From contig JAUXYA010000005.1 of the NCBI GenBank assembly GCA_030684405.1, forward strand, positions 247,509 through 311,508: a stretch of 64,000 nucleotides of DNA, written 5' to 3'. The notes under the pieces were generated by a model. It searched no databases and was not told the DNA's origin. It was given only the letters and a program-made list of their open reading frames with translations. A program made the translations under genes and the position numbers. Shown one piece after another: positions 11,806 to 20,988 of this stretch. Position 1 is the stretch's first letter. Every line of letters begins with the position of its first letter. Origin of the DNA: Burkholderiales bacterium (GTDB lineage Bacteria > Pseudomonadota > Gammaproteobacteria > Burkholderiales > SG8-41).

Positions 11806-14238
11806 ATGCGCAAGTCAAAGCCCCGTAAAGCACCTGCCAGAATTTTCAGTAGCGTTGCGATTGCTGTTGCAGCCTGTTTTGCCGGCAACCTTGCGCAGGC
11901 CAATCCCACGGCGCCCACGGTAGTTCACGGCACCGCGAGCTTCCAGCAGGCCGGCAGCATACTCAACATCACCAATAGCCCCAACGCCATCCTCAACTGG
12001 GGCTCGTTCTCGATCAGCGCGGGCGAACTGACCCGATTCATCCAGCAGTCGGGTGCTTCCGCGGTCCTGAACCGCGTGATCGGCCAGGATCCGTCGGCGA
12101 TCCTCGGTGCGCTGCAGTCCAACGGCCGCGTGTTCCTGATTAACCCTAACGGTATCGTTTTCGGTGCCGGCGCCCAGATCGACGTCGCCGGTCTGGTGGC
12201 TTCGACGCTGAACCTGAGCAACGAAGACTTCCTCAACAACCGTATGCGTTTTACCGACGGTGCCGGCGCGGGCACGGTGCTAAACCAGGGCAGTCTGACT
12301 GGCGGCAGCGTTCACCTGATCGGCAAAGCGGTTGCCAACGAGGGTCTCATCACCAGCCCCAACGGAGAAGTCATCCTTGCTGCCGGTAACAGCGTGGAAC
12401 TGGTTACTCCGGGTACGCCCCAGCTGCGCGTGGAAGTGGTGGCGCCGGACAACGAGGCGCGCAACCTCGGCACCATCACTGCGGACGCGGGACGCATCGG
12501 TATCTATGCTGGGTTGATCCGGCAAGACGGTACCCTGCGCGCTGACAGTGCCGTCGTCGAGGGGGGACGCATCCTGCTGAAGGCAACAAAAAACGTCACT
12601 CTTGCAGCTGCAAGCCGGACGACAGCCAGCGGCATCAGCGGCGGCAAGGTCGATATCCAGGCCGGCGACACCGCCTTGGTCGAAGGCGACATCGCCGCCA
12701 GTGGCAGCAGCGGAGCCGGCGGCACGGTGCAGGTGCTGGGCAATCTGGTAGGTGTCGCCGGCAGCGCGCAGATCGATGCTTCGGGCGAGACCGGCGGCGG
12801 CATGGTATTGATCGGCGGTGACTTCCAGGGCAAGAACCCGGAAATACAGAACGCCTTTCGCACTTATGTCGGACCCGATGTGGCCATCAAGGCAGATGCG
12901 ATCACTGCCAATGACGGCGGCACGGTGATTGTGTGGGCGGATGATGCGACGCGGTTTTACGGAAAACTATCCGCGCAAGGCGGCGCGTCGGGTGGCGACG
13001 GCGGATTTGCCGAAGTTTCGGGAAAACACGGTCTGGATTTTCAGGGTGTGGTCAATCTGGGCGCAACGAATGGCGCGACCGGCACGCTGTTGCTGGATCC
13101 GGATTTCATCAATATCACTACCAGTGGTTTTGATTTTTACACCGGCCCGGTTCTGTTTGCTGCGCTGCCGGGCACAGTCTCGTTTCACCCCGCGTTTCTG
13201 GACTTTGTGGCGGCCCATGTCGTGCTGCAGGCGAATGAGAACATCAACGTCATCAACGGGATCACGCTGACCACTCCCGCGGCCAGCATCTCATTGCAGG
13301 CCGGCGGTTCGCTCAACATCAATGCCGGCATCACCACGCGTGGCGGTGCGATCACGCTGATATCCGGCGATCCCGGCTCGTTGACCAATCCGGCTACGGG
13401 TGCGATTTTTCTCAACGCCGGGCTTGATACTACCGGGGGCGGTCTAGTTCCAGCCGGTGCCAATATTGTCATGACCGCGAAAAAAGGTGCGGTGAACATC
13501 CAAAACTCGACAGTACTTTCCGGCAGCGGCCTGGTCGATGTCACGGCTCTAACCGGCATTAATGTTTCATCGACGACCCAGGCAGCTTCGATTGTCGGCG
13601 GCAATGTGACACTGACCGCCGGCGGCAACGTCAACATAATCGGTGGCAGTGGCGTCGGGCACCATGCGCTGGTGAGCGGCAGCGGCAATATCACCGTCGA
13701 TGCCAGTGGTGATGTCGAGGTGAACGGCGGCAGTGGTGCTGGGGGTTATGCGAAAGTTTTCGGCGCGAACGGCGTGTCGATGACAGTCGGTGGTGGTGTG
13801 CATCTCGCTGACGGCGCCGGCGCGGGATCGACGGCCTTTATCGAGTCCGGGTCGCCAACTTCCATTCACCTCGATTTTCCCAACATCGCGAGCGGCGGTT
13901 ACTTCGTCAATGGCGTCGAAAGCGCAATTGTTGATCCCCTGAGCGGTTCAGGATTCGTTGCCGGCGGTGCGCAGGCGGTACTCGACACCAATTTGCTGGT
14001 GACCTATAACGTGCCGCCACCGCCACCGCCACCGCCACCACCACCACCACCGTCGCCACCACCTCCGCCGCCGGTCAGCAGCGATACATCATCGCCGGGA
14101 CCGACAGCCGAGGTGCCGGAGCAGTCGCTGATTGTCGCCATGGGCAAATCGACAGAACCGTCAGAGGCGGAAAAAGACCGGGAGCATCGCGGAGCGGTAG
14201 AAGAAGACGGGAAAAAGGACCTGCCGGTCTGCAGATGA
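11806..14238 (+). CDS. Filamentous haemagglutinin N-terminal (TPS-like) domain protein with poly-Pro tail
   Basis: Signal peptide; TAPTVVHGTASFQQAGSILNITNSPNAILNWGSFSI; NPNGIVFGAGAQIDVAGLVAST; (P)n tract near C-terminus. Confidence 0.9.
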   Translation: MRKSKPRKAPARIFSSVAIAVAACFAGNLAQANPTAPTVVHGTASFQQAGSILNITNSPNAILNWGSFSISAGELTRFIQQSGASAVLNRVIGQDPSAILGALQSNGRVFLINPNGIVFGAGAQIDVAGLVASTLNLSNEDFLNNRMRFTDGAGAGTVLNQGSLTGGSVHLIGKAVANEGLITSPNGEVILAAGNSVELVTPGTPQLRVEVVAPDNEARNLGTITADAGRIGIYAGLIRQDGTLRADSAVVEGGRILLKATKNVTLAAASRTTASGISGGKVDIQAGDTALVEGDIAASGSSGAGGTVQVLGNLVGVAGSAQIDASGETGGGMVLIGGDFQGKNPEIQNAFRTYVGPDVAIKADAITANDGGTVIVWADDATRFYGKLSAQGGASGGDGGFAEVSGKHGLDFQGVVNLGATNGATGTLLLDPDFINITTSGFDFYTGPVLFAALPGTVSFHPAFLDFVAAHVVLQANENINVINGITLTTPAASISLQAGGSLNINAGITTRGGAITLISGDPGSLTNPATGAIFLNAGLDTTGGGLVPAGANIVMTAKKGAVNIQNSTVLSGSGLVDVTALTGINVSSTTQAASIVGGNVTLTAGGNVNIIGGSGVGHHALVSGSGNITVDASGDVEVNGGSGAGGYAKVFGANGVSMTVGGGVHLADGAGAGSTAFIESGSPTSIHLDFPNIASGGYFVNGVESAIVDPLSGSGFVAGGAQAVLDTNLLVTYNVPPPPPPPPPPPPPSPPPPPPVSSDTSSPGPTAEVPEQSLIVAMGKSTEPSEAEKDREHRGAVEEDGKKDLPVCR
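14012..14072 (+). repeat. CCGCCA/CCACCG tandem tract encoding poly-proline
   Basis: gccgccaccgccaccgccaccgccaccaccaccaccaccgtcgccaccacc read directly. Confidence 0.9.
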
Positions 14239-14319
14239 TTCGATTCAGGTCTGGAAGACCGGATGTCCGGGCGTCGTTCATCAGCGCCCGTTTGCCGTTG
14301 AGCCTGGCGGCCCCGTTAC

Positions 14320-14349
14320 AAACCCCGACTGCGGCCGGGGTTTATTTTT
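14320..14349 (+). terminator. Rho-independent terminator
   Basis: AAACCCCG-actgcggc-CGGGGTTT followed by T-rich ATTTTT. Confidence 0.75.
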
Positions 14350-14367
14350 GCGCGTATTATCGCCTGC

Positions 14368-15111
14368 ATGAAAGTCGGCCTTTTCGTGACCTGCCTCGTC
14401 GATCTAATGCGCCCGCGCATCGGCTTTGCAGCCATCGAATTGCTGCGGCAGGGCGGCTGCGAAGTCGTCGTGCCGAAAACCCAGACCTGCTGCGGCCAAC
14501 CCGGCTACAACTCCGGTGACCGGGCTTCTGCGCTCGCGCTGGCGCGCAAGCTGTGGCGGGAATTTGCCGACTGTGAATATGTAGTTGTGCCTTCCGGTTC
14601 CTGCGCCGGCATGATCCGCGCGCATTATCCCGAGTTGCTTAAAGACCTGCCGGAAGAGGAACGTACCCCGCTCAAGGCATTGGCGGAACGCACATACGAG
14701 CTGACCGATTTTTTGGTCAACGTTGCCCACTTTACGCCAAAATCAAAAATATCAATAAAATCAATTAGTTATCATGATTCCTGCGCCGGACTCCGGGAGT
14801 TGGGTATCAAGCAGCAGCCACGCGCGTTGCTGGCGCAGGTCGAGGGCGTTACTTTGAAGGAAATGAACGAGTGCGAACAGTGCTGCGGTTTCGGCGGCAC
14901 CTTTGCGATCAAGTTCGGCGAGATCTCTGCACACATCGCTGAACGCAAATGCGAGAACATCGCCGCCGCCGATGTCGAGGCTGTGGTGCTCGGCGACCTT
15001 GGTTGCATGCTGAACATTGAAGGTCGCCTGCGTCGGCGCGGCGATACGCAGACGCAGGTATTGCATGTGGCCGAGGTGTTGGCGGGAAAAACATCAGGCG
15101 GAATGTACTGA
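14368..15111 (+). CDS. lutA: (Fe-S)-binding lactate utilisation protein, LutA/YkgE type
   Basis: MKVGLFVTCLVDLMRPRIGFAAIELL; CCGQPGYNSG; SYHDSCAGLRELG; CEQCCGFGGTFAIKF. Confidence 0.92.
   Translation: MKVGLFVTCLVDLMRPRIGFAAIELLRQGGCEVVVPKTQTCCGQPGYNSGDRASALALARKLWREFADCEYVVVPSGSCAGMIRAHYPELLKDLPEEERTPLKALAERTYELTDFLVNVAHFTPKSKISIKSISYHDSCAGLRELGIKQQPRALLAQVEGVTLKEMNECEQCCGFGGTFAIKFGEISAHIAERKCENIAAADVEAVVLGDLGCMLNIEGRLRRRGDTQTQVLHVAEVLAGKTSGGMY
14739..14774 (-). repeat. AT-rich dispersed element inside lutA
   Basis: Minus strand GATAACTAATTGATTTTATTGATATTTTTGATTTTGG. Confidence 0.6.
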
Positions 15112-15352
15112 TGAGAGCATGCTCAATTCCGCAGATAGTGGACTTTTCCGGTTCAAACTTATCATTTTGTTAGATTTGTCACGCGATAGCGTCGGCCTTA
15201 CCCTCGGTTGACCGCATCAGTACTGATGCGTAGCTGGCGGATACGCGATCGAAGCCTGCAAGTGAGACGCGATCGGTTCCGGCAACCACAAAAACAATTC
15301 CTGCCGGACGCGCGGCGTGTCGCCACGTTCCCCGGCAGGCAGGGGAAGCGTC

Positions 15353-17032
15353 ATGGACCCAAGCCCGCTGTTGCGACATCTGCGCGACGCGAGAGGGTGG
15401 AGCCACATCGACCGCGGGGCCGTCAGGATAGCCGCGGTCGTGTTACTGGCGGTGCTGATCACTGGCGTCGGCGCGCTGGTGTATGCCTCGGGCGGCATCA
15501 AGTATGTCTATTCGCATGCCATGTACCTCGCGCTCGTTCTCGCCGGCCTGTTCTTCGGGGTGCCCGGCGGGCTGCTTGCAGGGGTCGCTGGTGGCCTCGT
15601 GCTCGGGCCATACATGCCCATCGACACCGCGACCGGTGAACTGCAGCGGACGCTCAATTGGGCTTACCGGATGTTCTTCTTCTGCATGGTCGGTGGACTG
15701 TCCGGCTACCTGTTCTCGATCATGCGCTCGCACATCACGCGCACGCAGTGGGTGTCCGAGCGCAATGTCCACACCGGGTTGCCCAACCGCATGTACCTCG
15801 AGCGCGCGATGCGCGAGGAGCTGCGCCGGCGCACACTGTCGCCGAAATTCCTCGTCATCGTGGTTAACGTCGATAACTACCTCGAAATCATCAATACCCT
15901 GGGTCCGAATTTCAGCAAACCGCTGATGACCGCTGTTTACGAGCGCATTGCCGGTTGCCTGCCGAAACCCTTCCTGCTGTGCCAGTACCACACCGACCGC
16001 TTCGTTGCGGTGACCAGCGCTGAAGGCCCCGCGGAAACCCTGCGCGGTGTCACTGCCGTGCTGCGGCGCTCCTTCGCGGTCGAAGACATCCATGTCTACG
16101 TCGATACCAGTATCGGCATGGCCGAGTTTCCGCTGCACGGCAACGAACCGGAAGAACTGATCCAGAAGGCGAGCATTGCGATGCACGCGGCGATGAAAAA
16201 GGGGCAGGCCTGGTCGATTTACGATCGCAGCGCTGACGCTGCCAATCGGGAAACGCTGACGTTGCTCGGGCTGATCCCTGAGGCAATCGCTGCCGGTGAG
16301 TTCCAGCTCTGGTGCCAGCCCAAGCTGCGGCTGGCGGACCGGCGCTACACGGGAGTCGAAATGCTGATGCGCTGGCATTCGCCTGGGCGCGGCAGCATTC
16401 CGCCGGCGACCTTCATCCCCCACGCCGAGCGCACCTCGCTGATCCACCTGCTAACGCGCTGGGCGCTGGAGACTTCGTTCAGCCAGATGAAGGTCTGGCT
16501 GGCCGCGATGCCTGAACTGCAGATGTCGGTCAACCTGACCGCGCGTGACCTTGGCGACCCCGAACTGCCGCAGTTCATCGACAAACTTGCCGTGCACCAC
16601 GCCATCGATCCGCGGCAGATCGAGTTCGAGATAACCGAATCCGGCATCCTCAACGATCAGGAGGGCGCGGCGCAGTTGCTGCAGACCATCAAACAGCGCG
16701 GATTCCGCGTGGCGATCGATGATTTCGGCACCGGCCAGTCCTCGCTGCAGTACCTGAAAAACCTGCCGGTAGACCATCTCAAGATCGACCAGGCCTTTGT
16801 GCGTAACCTGCTGACCGACCGTCGCGACCAGTCGATCGTCAAAACCGTGATTGCGATGGCGCAGGGGCTGGGACTGGAAGTGACGGCGGAAGGCGTCGAG
16901 GAGGCGGCCACTATCGAGTATCTTGCGGCGCATTGCTGCGAACACGCGCAGGGTTATGCCATCGCGCGTCCGTTTCCGGCGCAGGAACTCCTGGGGTGGA
17001 TCGGGAGTCGCCAAGGCGGTCGAGCGCAGTGA
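15353..17032 (+). CDS. Membrane-anchored EAL domain phosphodiesterase with degenerate GGDEF domain
   Basis: EFEITESGIL, DDFGTGQSSLQYLKNLPVDHLKID; GGDEF position reads HTDRF. Confidence 0.88.
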   Translation: MDPSPLLRHLRDARGWSHIDRGAVRIAAVVLLAVLITGVGALVYASGGIKYVYSHAMYLALVLAGLFFGVPGGLLAGVAGGLVLGPYMPIDTATGELQRTLNWAYRMFFFCMVGGLSGYLFSIMRSHITRTQWVSERNVHTGLPNRMYLERAMREELRRRTLSPKFLVIVVNVDNYLEIINTLGPNFSKPLMTAVYERIAGCLPKPFLLCQYHTDRFVAVTSAEGPAETLRGVTAVLRRSFAVEDIHVYVDTSIGMAEFPLHGNEPEELIQKASIAMHAAMKKGQAWSIYDRSADAANRETLTLLGLIPEAIAAGEFQLWCQPKLRLADRRYTGVEMLMRWHSPGRGSIPPATFIPHAERTSLIHLLTRWALETSFSQMKVWLAAMPELQMSVNLTARDLGDPELPQFIDKLAVHHAIDPRQIEFEITESGILNDQEGAAQLLQTIKQRGFRVAIDDFGTGQSSLQYLKNLPVDHLKIDQAFVRNLLTDRRDQSIVKTVIAMAQGLGLEVTAEGVEEAATIEYLAAHCCEHAQGYAIARPFPAQELLGWIGSRQGGRAQ

Positions 17033-17070
17033 TGTCAGGACCGAACCCGGTCTGAGCGGTGCCGGGCGGC

Positions 17071-18330
17071 TCAGGCCGTCGCCGCGGCCTCGTGTCGGTG
17101 GCGCGGCAGCCATAGCGCCAGCGGCAGGGCAAGGAAGCCGATGCCCGAAGCGACGAGTATGGCGACGGTGTATTCACCCGTGTGGTCGAACAGCACGCCG
17201 CCAAGCCAGCCGCCAAGGGCCATGCCGGTGCTCGCGCCGATCATTTCGAACGAGAAAATCGAGCTGAGGGGCGCTTTCGCGCCAAACATCTGCCGGTTGA
17301 TGATCGGAAAACCCACCATCTCGCCGCCGTAACAGATGCCGAAAATGACTGCGAAAACATAAAAGTGCCAGGCTTCGGTGGCGAAGAGCAGCATCAGGAT
17401 GGACAAGCTTTGCCCGAAGATTACCCACGAGAGGATAGCGCGCCCGCCGTAGCGTTCCGTGAGCAGCGAGAAAGTGAAGCGGCTGAAAATCGACACGCCG
17501 GCGATCGTGCTCAGTACGCCCGCTGCCTGCAGCCCCGGAATGCCGTGGTGAGTGGCCATTGACACGCCATGCGCGAGAATCACCGCATGTCCGGCGCAGC
17601 CGAAGTGGTGGCAGCCGGTGAGCAGCCACACCGGCTTGCGCGCTAGCACGGAGCGCAGGCTGACGGCGGCATCTGTGGTGCCGGAGGCCGGTTTATCCGC
17701 TGTGGCCTCGCTTGCGCCGTATGCGGTCAGTCCCATTTCAGCCGGGCTGGTCCGGATCAACCAGGAAAACACCAGCAGGATCGCGCCGAAGGAGAGACCG
17801 ACCACAAAGAATGCCGATTCCCAGCCACGGGTCTCGATCAACCAGCGGAACAGCGGCGCGAAAATCACTGGCCCGGCGCCCAGCGCGGCCCAGTAGATGC
17901 CCAGCGCGAGCCCCATTTTCCGTTCAAACCAGCGGGTCACGAGGACCGGCAGCAAGACCATAAATGCCGCGTTGCCCAGTGCGCCGACGAATACGCCATA
18001 GAGCACGTAGAGGTGCCACAACTCCTGGATCATCCCGAGCATCACCGTGCCCGCGGAAATCATCAGGGACGCGCCGATCATCAGCGTGCGCGCACCGCAG
18101 CGGTCGCCAAGCCAGCCGAACATCAGCATTGCCGGCATGCTGCACAGGAATGCCAGCGAATAGGCGAGTCCGATGTCGCCGCGCTTCCAGTCGAATTTTT
18201 CGACCAGCGGATCGACGAACACGGCAAACGATGCCGAGTCGGCGCGGCTGACAATACTGACGACGCAGGTGGCCGCGAGGATGATCCAGGCGTAGTGGAA
18301 CTTCGGCAGGCGGGTAGTCGGGAGTGTCAT
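17071..18330 (-). CDS. MFS transporter
   Basis: 12-TM pattern; GWLGDRCGARTLMIGA MFS loop motif. Confidence 0.9.
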   Translation of the reverse strand: MTLPTTRLPKFHYAWIILAATCVVSIVSRADSASFAVFVDPLVEKFDWKRGDIGLAYSLAFLCSMPAMLMFGWLGDRCGARTLMIGASLMISAGTVMLGMIQELWHLYVLYGVFVGALGNAAFMVLLPVLVTRWFERKMGLALGIYWAALGAGPVIFAPLFRWLIETRGWESAFFVVGLSFGAILLVFSWLIRTSPAEMGLTAYGASEATADKPASGTTDAAVSLRSVLARKPVWLLTGCHHFGCAGHAVILAHGVSMATHHGIPGLQAAGVLSTIAGVSIFSRFTFSLLTERYGGRAILSWVIFGQSLSILMLLFATEAWHFYVFAVIFGICYGGEMVGFPIINRQMFGAKAPLSSIFSFEMIGASTGMALGGWLGGVLFDHTGEYTVAILVASGIGFLALPLALWLPRHRHEAAATA

Positions 18331-18587
18331 GATTGGGCCGCGCCGGCCTGGAGGAGCAGAGCAGGGCGCGCAGCGCGCAGGTTCAGGATGCGGGGTCGTT
18401 TACACATTAAGGGAGGGCGCATTTTCGCATACCGGATGGGCTGCGCATCGTTTCGTATCTGCAAAGTGGCGCGGCGTCGTGTGCTTTGCGGCAGCAATGT
18501 CCAGACAAAATCCGGACTCAGCTTCGATCCGGACGCGGCATATTTCCCGGAGGTGCCGTTATCGGCGGCTGAAGCTCGGCTGTGCGG

Positions 18588-18686
18588 CTACCGGTCCTTC
18601 CGCTTTTTCTTGAGGAGATACATGGCTTCATCGGCATGGCGCAGCAGTTGTTATTCGTCGTCCCCGTGCTGCGGGTAATGCGCGAT
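18588..18686 (-). pseudogene. GGDEF-domain C-terminal relic
   Basis: Minus strand reads IAHYPQHGDDE*QLLRHADEAMYLLKKKRKDR*, typical GGDEF C-terminus with an in-frame stop. Confidence 0.65.
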
Positions 18687-19110
18687 TTTATTCGACCCGA
18701 CTCTGTTCCTGATCTCGCCCTGTCCGTCAGACCCGGCCGGATGATTCCGTGCATATGCCGGAAGGGGACGCTCTGTTTAGCAGGGCAGAACATCGCCTTT
18801 ATATGTCGTAAATTTTATTACTTTGGGATATTCGAGCATCGGAGCCCGGGGTCCATTTTGCCGTATAATCACTGCAGACCCATGCAGATATTCCATTATC
18901 ATCAAGCCGGCTATAAATTCGGCGTTACCCCGGATCTTCCGGTAGTGCCGGGATCTCGGCGCTGATTGCTCGGCGTGCGAGGCTTGCTCCTGATGCGTGG
19001 TTAGCGAAGCCGTCTTCCGGCCCTCATCGTTCCCCCCTCTCCAGTAGCCGCCTGTCACCCGCTCCCAGCGCAGGGGCCGGGATAGCTTTGATTCGACGAA
19101 CAGGCGGACC

Positions 19111-19440
19111 ATGCATTGCAAACAGAGCTTTTCCTACGGTGCGCATACCCGCACCGTTCGCCCCATCACGATACGTCACGGTGTGCTGCCGCGCGCTCAC
19201 GGCTCGGCGCTGTTCACCCGTGGTCAAACCCAGGCGATGGTAGTTGCCACGCTGGGCATCAACCGGGATGAGCAGATCATCGACGCATTGCAGGGCAGTT
19301 ATCGCCACCGCTTTATGCTTCACTACAACATACCGCCTTACGCCCCGGCGAGACGGCAAGGAAGGTAATGCGTCCGCGTCAAGGTGCCCGAAACCGACGA
19401 TCGCGGGCGCGTCAAGCTGTCGATGAAGGCTGTCGAACCG
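19111..19440 (+). pseudogene. pnp: Polynucleotide phosphorylase remnant ('mini-pnp')
   Basis: [10 protein letters not shown] (PNPase N-term) joined to [62 protein letters not shown], then VRVKVPETDDRGRVKLSMKAVE (C-term S1 region). Confidence 0.8.
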
Positions 19441-19522
19441 AAACGGTCTGATGTCGAGTCAGGTGAACATTCCGCAGAAAACTTGCCGCCATGCTTGATG
19501 TGGGGGGCGGGATAAGGAGAAC

Positions 19523-19813
19523 ATGCAGATGATTGACGCAAAAGACATCGAAACATTCCGCAAGCTGCTGAAACAGGAGCTTGCGGAAATCGAGAATCCA
19601 CTTCCCGGCAAGACGAGTTCCGAGGGCAAGGAATCGTTTCTGCGCCAGAGATTGCGATTAGAGGGTGCACTGCATCGGATCGATAACGGCATGTTCGGAC
19701 GCTGTTGCAGTTGCGACGAGAAGCTGGACCGGCTTTTTCTGAATGCAGATCCGGCCGCACCATTCTGCGATTTTTGCGAGGAGGAAATTGAAGTATCCCG
19801 GCAGGCGCGCTGA
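19523..19813 (+). CDS. TraR/DksA C4-type zinc-finger protein (copy 1)
   Basis: LEGALHRIDNGMFGRCCSCDEKLDRLFLNADPAAPFCDFCEEE. Confidence 0.82.
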   Translation: MQMIDAKDIETFRKLLKQELAEIENPLPGKTSSEGKESFLRQRLRLEGALHRIDNGMFGRCCSCDEKLDRLFLNADPAAPFCDFCEEEIEVSRQAR

Positions 19814-19902
19814 TTCGAGGTTGCCGGAACTCATGAACAAAAGCGCGTGCCCACGTCCCAGGACGAGACCGGCCGGATGGCGGGTTGCAGTGAATCCTCA
19901 AC

Positions 19903-20283
19903 GTGAGAGGCTTTCTGAAAATGCTGCTTGACGAACTCCGTGGCCGTCTTGAGGACAGTCTTCTGCAGGTAGAGGATGCCCTGGTCCACGCCGGAGATGC
20001 GTCTGTGACCGTGATGCCCGACCAGTCCGGCGCTGCCTGCCTGTCGGAAATGGATGCCCCGCAGCTGCAGGCAATGGCGACGGGCATCAGGGATCGATTG
20101 ATTCAGGTGCGCATGAAAATCGAGGCCGCCCTGGCCCGGATTTCCGCAGGCTGTTTCGGGATTTGTTGCCAGTGTGAAGGAGAAATCGACAACGACCGGC
20201 TGGAGCGGGATCCTGCCGCAGTGTTCTGCGCGACCTGCATGGTCGAGCGCGAAATTCATGGCGACAGGCTCGTCGATTTCTGA
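19903..20283 (+). CDS. TraR/DksA C4-type zinc-finger protein (copy 2)
   Basis: IEAALARISAGCFGICCQCEGEIDNDRLERDPAAVFCATCMVERE. Confidence 0.8.
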   Translation: MRGFLKMLLDELRGRLEDSLLQVEDALVHAGDASVTVMPDQSGAACLSEMDAPQLQAMATGIRDRLIQVRMKIEAALARISAGCFGICCQCEGEIDNDRLERDPAAVFCATCMVEREIHGDRLVDF

Positions 20284-20308
20284 GGGCCGGGGAGCCCGAT
20301 TCTTGAGC

Positions 20309-20970
20309 ATGATGGATCCCCGGGATGGTCAAACGCCGTATCCGTGCCCGATCTGCGCCGGGGAGACCCGCGATTTCCATGTGGCGGCTGACGGCCGTCA
20401 ATATCGGAAATGCCGGAATTGTGAAGGCGTATTCCTGATTGTGCCGCAAAGGCTCACGCGCACGCAAGAGCATGCGCAATACCTTCTTCACAATAATGAT
20501 CCCGGCGACGTGAATTACCGCCATTTTCTCAACCAGCTCCTGAAACCGCTGTTGTCGGCAATCCCTGGTGCGCGCTCGGGACTGGATTACGGCTGCGGCC
20601 CGGGGCCTGCCCTTGCATTTATGCTGCGCGAAATGGGGCACTCGGTAGAACTCTACGATCCTTTTTTTGCGATCAGGAATCGGTCCTGCGGAAAACTTAT
20701 GACTTCATCACCTGCAGCGAGGTCGTGGAACACTTTCACCAGCCGGCGGAAGAATTTTCCCGATTCGACCGGATGATCCGGCCCGGAGGGGTGATCGGGA
20801 TCATGACGGGCATGCTTACTGATGACATCGATTTTCCGGGTTGGCATTACCGCCGGGATCCGACGCACGTCCTGTTTTACACTCCGCAAACCATGAGATA
20901 TCTGGCATCGCGGCATTCGTGGCGCTGCGAATTTCCGGCAAAGAACGTGACCCTTTTTTTCAAGGTATGA
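20309..20970 (+). pseudogene. Class I SAM-dependent methyltransferase with N-terminal zinc ribbon, interrupted by a frameshift
   Basis: CPICAGETRDFHV..YRKCRNCEGVFL; LDYGCGPGPALAFML; continues in another frame as DQESVLRKTYDFITCSEVVEHFHQPAEEF..RPGGVIGIMTGM; shift near T7 run 20662-20668. Confidence 0.75.
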
Positions 20971-20988
20971 ACAAGCCGGTGCTGATCC

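Noticed and set aside
14012-14072. Possible CRISPR or satellite array
   Set aside because: In-frame poly-proline codons with no spacers.
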